Counted from the first letter of the stretch, positions 17,799-25,960 are shown. The stretch: DNA of 64,000 nt from Chitinophagaceae bacterium (GCA_016721725.1 JADKHN010000006.1:62001-126000), one strand, 5' to 3'. The notes: generated by a model not told the origin, from the letters alone. Program-made: numbers and translations.

Positions 17799-18374
17799 AT
17801 GGCATTTCCACCCAGGCCCCCCCGGGGCACTTTTAATCCCCGTTTTAAAAAAGAACAACAACAGGAACACCGTACCAACCATATGATCAGGGTGCCCGAA
17901 GTACGGCTGGTAGGAGAGAACGTGGAAGTGGGCGTCTATCCCACCGCGCAGGCGATGAAAATGGCACAGGAACAGGAACTCGACCTGGTTGAGATATCTC
18001 CGGCTGCCGTTCCTCCGGTTTGTAAGATCATCGATTACAATAAATTCCTCTACGATCAGAAAAAGAAACAGAAGGAAATGAAAGCGAAATCCAAGACCAG
18101 CGAGGTCAAGGAGATTCGCTTCACCCCCAATACGGACGATCACGATTTTGAGTTCAAGACCAAACACGCCGAGAAATTCCTGATGGACGGGAACAAAGTG
18201 AAGGCTCACGTTCAGTTCAAGGGCCGGGCCATCATGTTCAAAGAGCGCGGGGAAGTGCTGCTACTCAAATTCGCCGACCGGTTAAAAGACGTTGGCGCCC
18301 TGGAAGGATTGCCCAAAATGGAAGGTAAACGCATGCAGGTGATGTTCGCACCGAAGAGTTCAAAGAAAAAATAA
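17799..18374 (+). CDS. infC: Translation initiation factor IF-3
   Basis: A 191-residue IF-3 that binds the 30S subunit and proofreads start-codon selection. The N-terminal domain contains NHMIRVPEVRLVGENVEVGVY and LDLVEISPAAVPPVCKIIDY. The lysine-rich linker is KKKQKEMKAK and the C-terminal domain has EIRFTPNTDDHDFEFK. It starts with ATG rather than the rare AUU used in enterobacteria, so that autoregulation is not evident. The usual next genes rpmI and rplT are not adjacent: rluF and an unknown secreted protein intervene. A large imperfect inverted repeat follows its stop. Confidence 0.97.
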   Translation: MAFPPRPPRGTFNPRFKKEQQQEHRTNHMIRVPEVRLVGENVEVGVYPTAQAMKMAQEQELDLVEISPAAVPPVCKIIDYNKFLYDQKKKQKEMKAKSKTSEVKEIRFTPNTDDHDFEFKTKHAEKFLMDGNKVKAHVQFKGRAIMFKERGEVLLLKFADRLKDVGALEGLPKMEGKRMQVMFAPKSSKKK

Positions 18375-18389
18375 GCTACAAGCAATACG

Positions 18390-18477
18390 CAATAGGCAAC
18401 TGGCAATTGGCAAAAAAGCACGAATTATTTTAAGCGCTTTGCCTGTTGCCAATTGCCTGTTTTCATTTGCCTATTGT
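18390..18477. repeat. Imperfect inverted repeat between infC and rluF
   Basis: The left arm (about 18390-18420) contains CAATAGGCAACTGGCAATTG and the right arm (about 18434-18477) contains TTGCCAATTGCC ... TTTGCCTATTG. The arms are largely complementary around an AT-rich centre. The unit is built from iterated TGCCAATTGCC-like words. It could fold in RNA as a long hairpin and separate infC from rluF. Confidence 0.6.
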
Positions 18478-18488
18478 CAATTTGGTAT

Positions 18489-19226
18489 ATGGATATCAGT
18501 CTCAACAAATACATCAGTGATACAGGTTTTTGCAGCCGGCGGGAGGCTGACCAGTACATTGAACAATGCCGCGTAAGCATCAATGGACGGGATGCGCATA
18601 AGGGAAACCGCGTTAAGGAGGGTGATGACGTCAGGATCGACGGAGAACCGCTTAAAAAGAAGAAACAGACCGTCTATATCGCCCTCAACAAGCCCAAAGG
18701 GATCACCTGTACCACCGACATGAAAGACAAGTCCAATATCATCGACTATGTGAATCATAAGAGCCGCATTTTTCCCATTGGCCGCCTGGATAAACGGAGT
18801 GAAGGACTGATCTTCCTGACGAATGACGGGGATATCGTGAACAAGATCCTCCGGGCGGGTAACCGTCATGAAAAGGAGTATGTGGTCACGGTGGATCAAC
18901 CCGTCACGAACGAATTCATCCAATCTATGAGAAACGGCGTTCGTATCATGGGAACGGTCACCCAGAAATGTTTTGTCAAACAAGAAGGCCCAAACCGTTT
19001 CAGGATCATCCTGACACAGGGATTGAACCGGCAGATCAGACGCATGTGCGAAGCGCTGGGATATTCGGTAGCTGCATTAAAAAGGGTCCGCATCATGAAT
19101 ATGACCCTGGGCGGGCTCCCTCCCGGGAAATGGCGTTATTTCACCAACGCGGAGATCGATAGCGTCCAGGAAATGCTGAAGGGTTCCAGTAAAACTGCAG
19201 AGGGAGATGCCGGAATGGATGAGTAA
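18489..19226 (+). CDS. rluF: 23S rRNA pseudouridine synthase, RluF type
   Basis: Pseudouridine synthase of the RsuA/RluB/E/F family; E. coli RluF modifies position 2604 of 23S rRNA. ATG 18489 gives 245 residues. There is an N-terminal S4 RNA-binding domain (LNKYISDTGFCSRREADQYI), then the catalytic core with the Asp in GRLDKRSEGLIFLTNDGD. The RluF-like phrases KILRAGNRHEKEYVVTVD and LTQGLNRQIRRMCEALGY follow. The upstream in-frame codon at 18453 is inside the inverted repeat and unlikely. It occupies a position between infC and rpmI where these genes are usually adjacent. Confidence 0.9.
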   Translation: MDISLNKYISDTGFCSRREADQYIEQCRVSINGRDAHKGNRVKEGDDVRIDGEPLKKKKQTVYIALNKPKGITCTTDMKDKSNIIDYVNHKSRIFPIGRLDKRSEGLIFLTNDGDIVNKILRAGNRHEKEYVVTVDQPVTNEFIQSMRNGVRIMGTVTQKCFVKQEGPNRFRIILTQGLNRQIRRMCEALGYSVAALKRVRIMNMTLGGLPPGKWRYFTNAEIDSVQEMLKGSSKTAEGDAGMDE

Positions 19227-19289
19227 TACCGGTCATCAAGATTAGCCGTCCCGATGACCAATCTCAGTTTTAATTTAACCAGTCAGGAA

Positions 19290-19297
19290 TAGATTTG
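19290..19297 (+). promoter_or_regulatory. Candidate -7 box (TAGATTTG) for the secreted protein at 19318
   Basis: TAGATTTG fits TAnnTTTG and ends 20 bases before the ATG at 19318. A separate promoter suggests that this gene is not part of the ribosomal operon around it. Confidence 0.45.
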
Positions 19298-19317
19298 TAT
19301 GGTAATCCATCCTGAAC

Positions 19318-20220
19318 ATGATCAAATCCCGTTACAAAAAGGATTGGTTGTTGATCATCCTGTTGGGCCTGTTCTATTCTTCATTGCCGTCTCACGCCCA
19401 AACACTGACCTTGTATAGTTTTCCACCACCTCATCCCATACGATGGAAAAGTCCGCATAGCTTGTTGGTCAGTACCATCCGTAATTTCTATTCCAGAACC
19501 GTCGATACCCCGGTACGTCAATTGGGGCATATCGTGGTTGAACTGAGGAAAGACAGTTCCTGCTTACTCACCGGAATTGTTGCGGATGAACTTTCCGGGA
19601 TGAAAAGATCGATCCTGGATGAAAAACTGGGGCTTGGGATACTTTTTACAATGGTCAACGGGCATCTGGAGTCAACCGAAAAGGTCAGTCATGAATTGAA
19701 CCGGCGTATCCGGTATTCCCGGGTGGCTTTCATGCGCTTTGAAATCACCGATTCTGCCTACCAATACCTTAAACTCTACCTGGATTCATTCTGTATAAAG
19801 CAGTACGATAAAAGGTACAACGGGTTAAACCGGCCGAGAGCGGGACGGGGAAGCGGTTGTTCCGCTTTCGGGATCAGTTTCCTGGAACTGATCCAGGCTA
19901 TGAATCCGTTCTTTCACGATCAATGGTCCATTCATGTCAGGGTTCCTGAAAAACTGATCGGGGAAGTGGAGACCGGGAAGAAAGTCAGTCTCTGGCGCAT
20001 CTTTTTCCGTTTCCACTGGCTAAAAAGAGGAGAAGCCGGCCGGGAACTTGAGTTGTTTGAACCGCAATTGATCTATGACTGGATCAACCGGGAATGGGAA
20101 AATGCCAGCCGCATCCCCTGGATACAGCCCTGGAAGCCGGTAACGGCCGGTAATTCTCGGGGGCTGGAACTAAACTATCGCCTGGGCAAATGCCTGGTTC
20201 CCATGTTTGAAAGCCCCTGA
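19318..20220 (+). CDS. Secreted protein of unknown function, possible permuted papain-fold enzyme
   Basis: A 300-residue protein with a signal peptide ending SLPSHAQ (about residue 28). I do not recognise the family from overall similarity. A His in a hydrophobic strand (RQLGHIVVEL, H71) is followed about 110 residues later by a Cys at the start of a helix (GSGCSAFGISFLE, C181). This His-before-Cys order is that of circularly permuted NlpC/P60 or YiiX-like amidases, which is an inference only. The rest is rich in Trp, Arg and Phe. It has its own promoter box and ends in a terminator hairpin, placed between rluF and rpmI. Confidence 0.6.
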   Translation: MIKSRYKKDWLLIILLGLFYSSLPSHAQTLTLYSFPPPHPIRWKSPHSLLVSTIRNFYSRTVDTPVRQLGHIVVELRKDSSCLLTGIVADELSGMKRSILDEKLGLGILFTMVNGHLESTEKVSHELNRRIRYSRVAFMRFEITDSAYQYLKLYLDSFCIKQYDKRYNGLNRPRAGRGSGCSAFGISFLELIQAMNPFFHDQWSIHVRVPEKLIGEVETGKKVSLWRIFFRFHWLKRGEAGRELELFEPQLIYDWINREWENASRIPWIQPWKPVTAGNSRGLELNYRLGKCLVPMFESP

Positions 20221-20240
20221 AAAGGGATTTTCGGGGCTTT
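20210..20240 (+). terminator. Terminator overlapping the stop of the secreted protein gene
   Basis: AAAGCCCC (20210-20217) pairs with GGGGCTTT (20233-20240) around a 15-base loop; the stem includes the last codons of the gene. Only a short T run follows. Confidence 0.5.
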
Positions 20241-20286
20241 TCCAGCCTATTTTCCATAAATATTTCACAGAACCGGCAGTTTAACT

Positions 20287-20294
20287 TACCTTTG
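20287..20294 (+). promoter_or_regulatory. Candidate -7 box (TACCTTTG) for rpmI-rplT
   Basis: TACCTTTG matches TAnnTTTG, with TTTC 20 bases upstream in the -33 place. The start would be near 20301, leaving a leader of almost 100 bases before rpmI, long for this genome. In other bacteria the rpmI leader binds L20 for autoregulation; I could not recognise that fold here. Confidence 0.5.
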
Positions 20295-20398
20295 CCGCCC
20301 GAAAAAGGCTATTCTTTTTCAGACATTTCCCACAAGGCTCAACAAGTTTTCCGGATGTACGGGAACGCCAGCAGGGAGTAACTCAAAACAGTTATGTA

Positions 20399-20596
20399 AT
20401 GCCAAAGGTTAAAACCAACAGCAGCGCAAAGAAGCGCTTCAAAGTTACCGGTTCCGGTAAGATCACTTTCCAAAAAGCTTTCAAACGCCACATCTTAACG
20501 AAAAAAAGCACCAAGCGCAAGCGTAATATGCGTAAGGACGGCGTGGTGAGTGATGCCAACCTGCATTTTGTCAAACGCCTCCTGGGAATGAAATAA
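20399..20596 (+). CDS. rpmI: Ribosomal protein bL35
   Basis: A 65-residue basic large-subunit protein with the typical N-terminus PKVKTNSSAKKRFKVTGSG and the KRHILTKKSTKRKRNMR core. It is the first gene of the rpmI-rplT pair and has its own promoter about 100 bases upstream, separated from infC by about 2 kb. Confidence 0.97.
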   Translation: MPKVKTNSSAKKRFKVTGSGKITFQKAFKRHILTKKSTKRKRNMRKDGVVSDANLHFVKRLLGMK

Positions 20597-20610
20597 TCCA
20601 CCGGTGGTTG

Positions 20611-20650
20611 AACTTTCAACTATCAACTTTCAACTTTTTAACTTTAAACT
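20611..20650. repeat. Iterated TTTCAAC-type micro-repeat between rpmI and rplT
   Basis: The spacer holds repeats of AACTTTCAAC/TATCAACTTTCAAC/TTTTTAACTTTAAACT. Related words (TTGAATGTTGAA) flank the palindromic insert at 48571-48619, so this is probably a dispersed micro-repeat of the genome. Confidence 0.5.
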
Positions 20651-20659
20651 AATTAAGAT

Positions 20660-21004
20660 ATGCCACGTTCAGTAAATGCAGTAGCCAGCAGGGCCCGCCG
20701 CAAAAGGATTTTAAAAGCCGCCAAAGGATATTACGGCAAACGTAAGAATGTTTACACCGTTGCCAAGAACGTAATGGAAAAAGGTTTGACGTACAGCTAC
20801 GTCGGCCGTAAACTGAAGAAACGCGAATACCGCACCCTGTGGATCGCCCGTATCAACGCCGCAGTAAGGGCTGAGGGAATGAACTACAGTGAATTCATCC
20901 ATAAACTGGCCGCCAAGAATATCGACCTCAACCGGAAAGTCCTGGCTGACCTGGCGATGAATGAGCCGGAGACCTTCAGTAAGCTGGTCGCTTCAGTAAA
21001 ATAA
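20660..21004 (+). CDS. rplT: Ribosomal protein bL20
   Basis: A 114-residue large-subunit assembly protein with the expected PRSVNAVASRARRKRILKAA start, GYYGKRKNVYTVAKN and the WIARINAAVRAEGMNYSEFI helix. It follows rpmI after a 63-base spacer and ends at a strong terminator. Confidence 0.97.
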   Translation: MPRSVNAVASRARRKRILKAAKGYYGKRKNVYTVAKNVMEKGLTYSYVGRKLKKREYRTLWIARINAAVRAEGMNYSEFIHKLAAKNIDLNRKVLADLAMNEPETFSKLVASVK

Positions 21005-21025
21005 TTCAAGCCATAGATTACCTGG

Positions 21026-21055
21026 CGTCCCGGATATTCCGGGACGTTTTTTTTT
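21026..21055 (+). terminator. Intrinsic terminator after rplT
   Basis: CGTCCCGGA and TCCGGGACG (21026-21034, 21038-21046) with a 3-base loop, followed by a run of nine Ts. Confidence 0.85.
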
Positions 21056-21069
21056 CATCAACCGGCCGC

Positions 21070-21348
21070 TTAATTACCGAGGCTTTTTTTGATCATTTCT
21101 TTGGAGCAGTCGCCGATGATCTGATTGAATTCGTCGGATTTTTTCTGATCGTCTTTGAGCTTATTCCAGGCCTCACCCTGTTTTTTGACGCAATCATTCT
21201 GGGCTTCCGCTCTTTTGGGATCAGCGGCATCCATGCCATTGGCCTTTTTGTAACAATCGCAAACCTCCTCGGCCAGTTTCTTACTGTCATTCCCTCCGCA
21301 AGCCGTGAGGAAAAGGGCCGTTACGATAACCAGGGTCATTTTTTTCAT
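21070..21348 (-). CDS. Small Cys-containing lipoprotein, unknown function
   Basis: A 92-residue predicted lipoprotein with the lipobox LTAC at residues 14-17. The mature part is short, charged and helical, with Cys at CDCYKKAN, NDCVKKQ and GDCSKE, enough for two disulfides in the periplasm. The Cys spacing recalls small four-Cys helical hairpins seen in Bacteroidetes, but I know no function. It is convergent with rplT, with the terminator between them, and divergent from speA. Confidence 0.75.
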   Translation of the reverse strand: MKKMTLVIVTALFLTACGGNDSKKLAEEVCDCYKKANGMDAADPKRAEAQNDCVKKQGEAWNKLKDDQKKSDEFNQIIGDCSKEMIKKSLGN

Positions 21349-21438
21349 CTGTGTGAATTTAGTTATTGGTAAAGTATCCTTTTCAGGCGGAAATTCCTAG
21401 CGATCGGCATTTTTTCCCTCATTTTTACTACAATCCGT

Positions 21439-21446
21439 TACTTTTG
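21439..21446 (+). promoter_or_regulatory. Candidate -7 box (TACTTTTG) for speA
   Basis: TACTTTTG matches TAnnTTTG and ends 45 bases before the ATG at 21492. Confidence 0.45.
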
Positions 21447-21491
21447 TTTCCTTAAAAAACCGATTCTGAAAAATTCAACCGCATTAATCCG

Positions 21492-22886
21492 ATGAATAAT
21501 ACCTACAGCGATCTCGTTGAGCAGACTTTCAATTTCCCACAAGAGGACTTCAAGGTAAAGGACGAATACCTTCAATATAACGGACTTGACGTGAAGTCGC
21601 TCATCGATAAATACGGGACCCCGCTCAAACTGACCTATCTGCCCAAGATCGGCAAGCAGATCAACAAGGCCAAGGTCATGTTCGCCAATGCTTTCAAAAA
21701 ACATAAATACGAAGGGAAATATCATTATTGCTATTGTACCAAGAGTTCTCATTTTTCTTTCATTGTTGAAGAGGCCCTGAAGAGCGATATCCATCTCGAG
21801 ACCTCCTACGCCTATGATATCGACATCATCAAGAAGCTCTATGCCAAAAAGAAGATCAACAAAGAGACCTATATCATCTGCAACGGGTATAAGCAGAAGC
21901 CCTATACCAACCGGATCGCCGGATTGCTGAACACGGGTTTTAAGAATGTGATCCCGGTGCTGGACAATACCGAGGAATTGAGGGCCTATATCAAATCAGT
22001 GAAAGTTCCGTTCAACCTGGGTATCCGGGTCGCGGCGGATGAGGAGCCCAATTTCCCCTTTTACACGTCGCGGCTGGGCATCCGGGCCAAGGATATCCTC
22101 GAGTTCTATGTAGACAAGATCGAGGGCAATGAACACCGGTTCCAGCTCAAGATGCTGCACATCTTCCTGAACAAGGGGATCAAAGATGATATTTACTACT
22201 GGAGTGAGCTGAACAAGGTCATCAACCTGTATTGCCAGCTGAAGAAAATATGCCCCGAACTGGATTCCATCAATATCGGCGGCGGATTCCCCATCAAGCA
22301 TTCGCTGGGATTCGAGTACGATTACCAGTTCATGATCAACGAGATCGTCCGCAATATCAAGATCGCCTGTAAAAAGAGCAAAGTGCCGATGCCTCATATA
22401 TTCACAGAATTCGGGAGTTATACTGTGGGCGAAAGCATGGCGCATATCTACAGTGTGATCGGACAAAAGATGCAGAACGACAAGGAGACCTGGTATATGA
22501 TCGATTCCTCCTTTATCACCACCCTGCCCGATACCTGGGGGATCGGGGAGAAATTCCTGATGCTGCCCATCAATAAATGGCAGAACGAATACCAGCGTGT
22601 TGTACTGGGTGGCATTACCTGCGACAGCCACGATTATTATGATTCGGAAGAACACATCAACGAGGTTTTCCTGCCCAAGGTGGGAGAGGGTGAGCCGTTG
22701 TATATCGGGTTTTTCCATACCGGCGCCTACCAGGACCAGATCAGCGGTTATGGCGGTATCAAGCATTGCCTGATCCCTTCACCCAAGCACATCATCGTAG
22801 GGTATGATAAGAACGGAAAATTAACGGACTGGGTGTATGCGAAAGAGCAGACCGCGCAAAGCATGCTCAAGATCCTGGGATATTGA
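21492..22886 (+). CDS. speA: Arginine decarboxylase, PLP fold type III (Bacteroidetes short form)
   Basis: PLP-dependent decarboxylase of 464 residues, best fitting the Bacteroidetes arginine decarboxylase that makes agmatine for polyamine synthesis. The PLP Lys is in YCYCTKSSHFSFI. The barrel contains SINIGGGFPI, and the phosphate-binding region is EFGSYTVGES. The substrate-binding Cys-Asp pair is in GITCDSHDYYDS. It is much shorter than the 630-residue E. coli SpeA and closer in plan to diaminopimelate decarboxylase, so the substrate is inferred from the family, not proven. The next gene begins 17 bases after its stop. Confidence 0.82.
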   Translation: MNNTYSDLVEQTFNFPQEDFKVKDEYLQYNGLDVKSLIDKYGTPLKLTYLPKIGKQINKAKVMFANAFKKHKYEGKYHYCYCTKSSHFSFIVEEALKSDIHLETSYAYDIDIIKKLYAKKKINKETYIICNGYKQKPYTNRIAGLLNTGFKNVIPVLDNTEELRAYIKSVKVPFNLGIRVAADEEPNFPFYTSRLGIRAKDILEFYVDKIEGNEHRFQLKMLHIFLNKGIKDDIYYWSELNKVINLYCQLKKICPELDSINIGGGFPIKHSLGFEYDYQFMINEIVRNIKIACKKSKVPMPHIFTEFGSYTVGESMAHIYSVIGQKMQNDKETWYMIDSSFITTLPDTWGIGEKFLMLPINKWQNEYQRVVLGGITCDSHDYYDSEEHINEVFLPKVGEGEPLYIGFFHTGAYQDQISGYGGIKHCLIPSPKHIIVGYDKNGKLTDWVYAKEQTAQSMLKILGY

Positions 22887-22903
22887 GGTTAAAATTGTAT
22901 GCC

Positions 22904-23356
22904 ATGAAATATTTTTTTACCGTCCTTATTTTACTCGCGACGGGACATGTTTCTTCTGCTCAGACCACAGAGGATTCTGTAAAAGCCACGATCAATAATC
23001 TCTTCAAAGGCATGATCGAAAGTGATTCCGCCTTATTGAAGTCGGCTTTCACGGAAAATCCGGTCATGCAGGGTTTTGGCCGGAACAAGGAGGGAAAGAC
23101 CTTAATCGAGACAGAATCCATTGAAGAGTTTGCTTCATTCATCGGCAAAGAGCCGAAAGGCGCCGCCGAGGAAAGGATCAAATATGATGTGATCCGGATC
23201 GACGGTCCCCTGGCGATGGTTTGGGCCAGTTATGAATTTTACTATAAGGGGAAATTCTCCCATTGCGGCGTGGACGCCTTCATGCTGGTCCGGCTGAATC
23301 ATGAGTGGAAGATCCAGTACCTGATCGATACCCGCCGGCGGTCCGGTTGTAAATGA
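22904..23356 (+). CDS. Secreted NTF2-like (SnoaL/DUF4440-type) protein
   Basis: A 150-residue protein with a signal peptide ending HVSSAQ, then a single cone-shaped NTF2-like domain: VKATINNLFKGMIESDSALL at the start, IKYDVIRIDGPLAMVWASYEF in the sheet and WKIQYLIDTRR near the end. Such domains bind small ligands or act as isomerases; no catalytic set is obvious. ATG 22904 is chosen because it opens directly into the signal peptide; the frame extends upstream to 22883. It is closely spaced behind speA and ends at a bidirectional terminator. Confidence 0.75.
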   Translation: MKYFFTVLILLATGHVSSAQTTEDSVKATINNLFKGMIESDSALLKSAFTENPVMQGFGRNKEGKTLIETESIEEFASFIGKEPKGAAEERIKYDVIRIDGPLAMVWASYEFYYKGKFSHCGVDAFMLVRLNHEWKIQYLIDTRRRSGCK

Positions 23357-23358
23357 AT

Positions 23359-23384
23359 AAACCCCGCTAAGAATAGCGGGGTTT
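23359..23384. terminator. Bidirectional terminator between the NTF2-like gene and hsp20
   Basis: AAACCCCGCTA and TAGCGGGGTTT (23359-23369, 23374-23384) form an 11-bp stem with a 4-base loop and A/T ends on both sides, serving two convergent genes. Confidence 0.85.
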
Positions 23385-23421
23385 GAATCAAAACCAACTG
23401 TATGCTTATTTCGAAAGCGCC

Positions 23422-23862
23422 TTATTGAATGGAGATCTGCCTGCTCGCGTTCTTCGCTTCTTCTTTCTTTGGCAGGTCCAGCATCAAAATGCCGTTCTCA
23501 TATTTTGCCAGTATACCGGATGCATCGATCTTGTCATCTACGGTAAAACTGCGTTTAAAGGATTTGTGACTGAATTCTCTCCGGATCAATTTTTCCGTGC
23601 CTTCCTGCTTCTCTTCTTTTTTGCTTCCGCTGACGGTCAGCGTCTTGCCCTCCAGGTTCACCGTGAAGTCGGATTTGTCCATCCCGGGAACCGACAGTTC
23701 AAGATGGTAATGGTTATCCTTCTCGAAGATGTTCACCGGGGGAAATCCCAATACATCCTCACGCATTGTTTTTCCGAATGTGGCCGGAAATTCATTGAAC
23801 AGTTCATTGAAAAGCCCGTCGAATGACCGGGCAACCGGGTTGTTTACTTTTACGAGTGTCAT
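23422..23862 (-). CDS. Small heat shock protein, Hsp20/alpha-crystallin family
   Basis: ATP-independent cytoplasmic holdase of 146 residues. The alpha-crystallin domain starts at VNIFEKDNHYHLELSVPGMD (about residue 43), includes LEGKTLTVSGSKKEE and ends with the NGILMLDLPKKEE strand. The short C-terminal tail has the anchoring I-x-I type motif (RQISIQ). The N-terminal arm contains FDGLFNELFNEFP. Transcription is convergent with the NTF2-like gene. No CIRCE-like element was seen upstream. Confidence 0.93.
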   Translation of the reverse strand: MTLVKVNNPVARSFDGLFNELFNEFPATFGKTMREDVLGFPPVNIFEKDNHYHLELSVPGMDKSDFTVNLEGKTLTVSGSKKEEKQEGTEKLIRREFSHKSFKRSFTVDDKIDASGILAKYENGILMLDLPKKEEAKNASRQISIQ

Positions 23863-24063
23863 AGCTATTTAAATTTTTGGTTAGAATTGTTTTTCAAGTA
23901 ATAGGCTTCAAATGGTGTTCCAACCCGAAAATGGAGACAGAATTGCAAATTCGAAGGATAAATCTTGACAGATTGACGGGGAAGCTTAAAATCACTATGT
24001 CATAATTTCCTTTTTTCGAAAAAAGCATTCAAATAAATCGATGTATAATTAAGGATAAGTCCC

Positions 24064-24071
24064 TAATTTTG
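24064..24071 (+). promoter_or_regulatory. Candidate -7 box (TAATTTTG) for the bacilliredoxin gene
   Basis: TAATTTTG fits TAnnTTTG and ends 27 bases before ATG 24099, supporting that start over the codon at 24069. Confidence 0.45.
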
Positions 24072-24098
24072 TGTCTCATTAAAAAAATCATTGCATTT

Positions 24099-24515
24099 AT
24101 GTATCCAGAAGAAATAGTCATCCCGATGAAAGAGGAATTGACCGAAAACGGCTTTGTTGAGTTGCTGACCCCGGCAGATGTTGAAAATACCCTGAATGAA
24201 AAAGGGACCACCCTGGTCATGATCAATTCGGTCTGTGGTTGCAGCGCCGGTACCGCTCGCCCGGGAGTACTGATGGCTGTTCATAATACAAGCCATAAGC
24301 CGGACCATATCACCACCAGTTTTGCCGGTTTTGATATAGAGGCGGTTCGCAAGATCAGGGAGCACCTGTTGCCCTATCCTCCTTCATCTCCGGCCATCGC
24401 CCTTTTCAAGGACGGGAATCTTGTTCATTATATCGAACGTCATAATATCGAGGGCAGAAGCGCCCAAATGATCGCGGAGAACCTGATCGGTGCCTTTGAT
24501 CAGTATTGTAATTGA
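24099..24515 (+). CDS. BrxA/BrxB family bacilliredoxin (YphP/YqiW-like)
   Basis: Thioredoxin-fold protein of 138 residues that removes low-molecular-weight thiols such as bacillithiol from protein mixed disulfides. The active-site CGC is in NSVCGCSAGTARPG (about residues 48-50). Other conserved parts are SHKPDHITTSFAGFD and YPPSSPAIALFKDG. ATG 24099 is chosen from the promoter box upstream. Bacteroidetes are among the phyla that carry bacillithiol genes, so the redox partner is plausible but not shown here. Confidence 0.92.
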   Translation: MYPEEIVIPMKEELTENGFVELLTPADVENTLNEKGTTLVMINSVCGCSAGTARPGVLMAVHNTSHKPDHITTSFAGFDIEAVRKIREHLLPYPPSSPAIALFKDGNLVHYIERHNIEGRSAQMIAENLIGAFDQYCN

Positions 24516-24640
24516 CCCTGGCCTGAAAAAACGGAATAGCATTTATGATCCTCCTTATTGAAAGGGGGATTTTTTTCGACCGATATTTATTATTCAATAT
24601 CTTGCAATGGATATCGAATCATATAAACTCCCTGTTATTC

Positions 24641-25960
24641 ATGTATCCCAATCTCTATTATCTTTTCAAGGACTGTTTTGGTGTGGAATGGAAAGGCCTG
24701 GCGTTTTTGAATACTTTTGGACTGATGGTGGCGATGGGGTTTATTACCGCCGCGATCGTACTCAGCAAGGAATTGCAACGAAAAGAAAAGGAAGGTCTGC
24801 TGCACCCTCGGGAAGAAATGATCATGGTGGGTAAACCCGCTACGATCAGTGAGCTATTCATCAACGGACTGATCGGTTTTCTGTTCGGGTATAAGATCCT
24901 GGGCTTTTTCTTTGGCAGGCCCGAGGACATGAATCCCCAGGCCTATATTTTTTCAAGGGAAGGCAGTATACTCGGGGGATTGATCATCGGGGCCGGAATG
25001 ATCTTCCTGAAATGGTGGGATAAGAACAAACAAAAGCTGAAAGAACCTGAGCGCCGGAATGTACGTATATGGCCACACGACAGGGTGGGGGATATCATCA
25101 TACTGGGTTTGATCTTTGGCATATTGGGCGCTAAATTATTCGACAACCTGGAGAACTGGGATGATTTCATCAGTGATCCCATCGGGCGTTTATTTTCAGT
25201 CAGCGGGTTGACCTTCTATGGCGGATTGATCCTGGCGGCGATCGCGATCATCTGGTATGGTTCAAAAAAGGGCATTAAAACCGCCCATTTGGTCGACGCA
25301 GCCGGACTGGCCCTATTGCTGGCCTATGCCGTGGGCCGCATCGGTTGCCAGGTAGCCGGAGATGGCGATTGGGGTGTTTATAATAGCGCCTACATCAGTG
25401 ATGCTTCTGGCCAGGTAAGGGAAGCGGGACCGGGAGAGTTTGACCAGGCTTTAAAACAAAATGAGGCTTATTTTCTGTACGGTAAGGTAAAAGACAACGA
25501 CACCACGGTTACTACCGTGACCGACCGTGTCTATGCCAGCCTCGAAAAAGTCCCGCACAAGTCATTCAAAGCGCCTTCATTCCTCCCCACCTGGATGGTT
25601 GCCTATAATTATCCCAGTAATGTCAACAAGGATGGGGTTAAGATCCAGGGCAATGAAGAGGAACATAACCGTATGTTGCCCCTTCCCGTTTTTCCCACCC
25701 CGTTTTATGAGACCATTGCTTGTACGATCCTCTTCATCATACTATGGTTGATCCGCAAGAAAATAAAGACGCCCGGCGTAATGTTTGGCATCTATCTGAT
25801 CGTTAATGGATTAGAAAGATTTGCGGTAGAATTGATCCGGGTAAATAATACGTATTCGATCTTTGGCTTCCATCCTACTCAGGCGGAGATCATTTCTTCC
25901 TGCCTGGTTTTAGGTGGTATCGCATTGATCATCATTGCCCGAAACAAAAAACTGGCATAA
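24641..25960 (+). CDS. lgt: Prolipoprotein diacylglyceryl transferase (Bacteroidetes long form)
   Basis: Inner membrane enzyme that adds diacylglycerol to the lipobox Cys of prolipoproteins. ATG 24641 (MYPNLYYLFKD) gives 439 residues; the frame is open upstream to 24545. Several membrane segments are visible, including LAFLNTFGLMVAMGFITAA. Family marks are SGLTFYGGLILA, AYAVGRIGCQVAGDGDWG (compare GRxGNFxNxE in proteobacteria) and FPTPFYETIACTILF, ending with GFHPTQAEIIS. It is longer than the 290-residue E. coli enzyme because of extra cytoplasmic/periplasmic segments (about 80-145 and 245-330). Several lipoproteins in this window are likely substrates. Confidence 0.85.
   Translation: MYPNLYYLFKDCFGVEWKGLAFLNTFGLMVAMGFITAAIVLSKELQRKEKEGLLHPREEMIMVGKPATISELFINGLIGFLFGYKILGFFFGRPEDMNPQAYIFSREGSILGGLIIGAGMIFLKWWDKNKQKLKEPERRNVRIWPHDRVGDIIILGLIFGILGAKLFDNLENWDDFISDPIGRLFSVSGLTFYGGLILAAIAIIWYGSKKGIKTAHLVDAAGLALLLAYAVGRIGCQVAGDGDWGVYNSAYISDASGQVREAGPGEFDQALKQNEAYFLYGKVKDNDTTVTTVTDRVYASLEKVPHKSFKAPSFLPTWMVAYNYPSNVNKDGVKIQGNEEEHNRMLPLPVFPTPFYETIACTILFIILWLIRKKIKTPGVMFGIYLIVNGLERFAVELIRVNNTYSIFGFHPTQAEIISSCLVLGGIALIIIARNKKLA

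Noticed and set aside
20301..20398. Riboswitch or known L20-binding leader before rpmI
   Set aside because: I could not trace the conserved L20-binding structure by eye and no ligand-riboswitch core is recognisable; left as an open leader.
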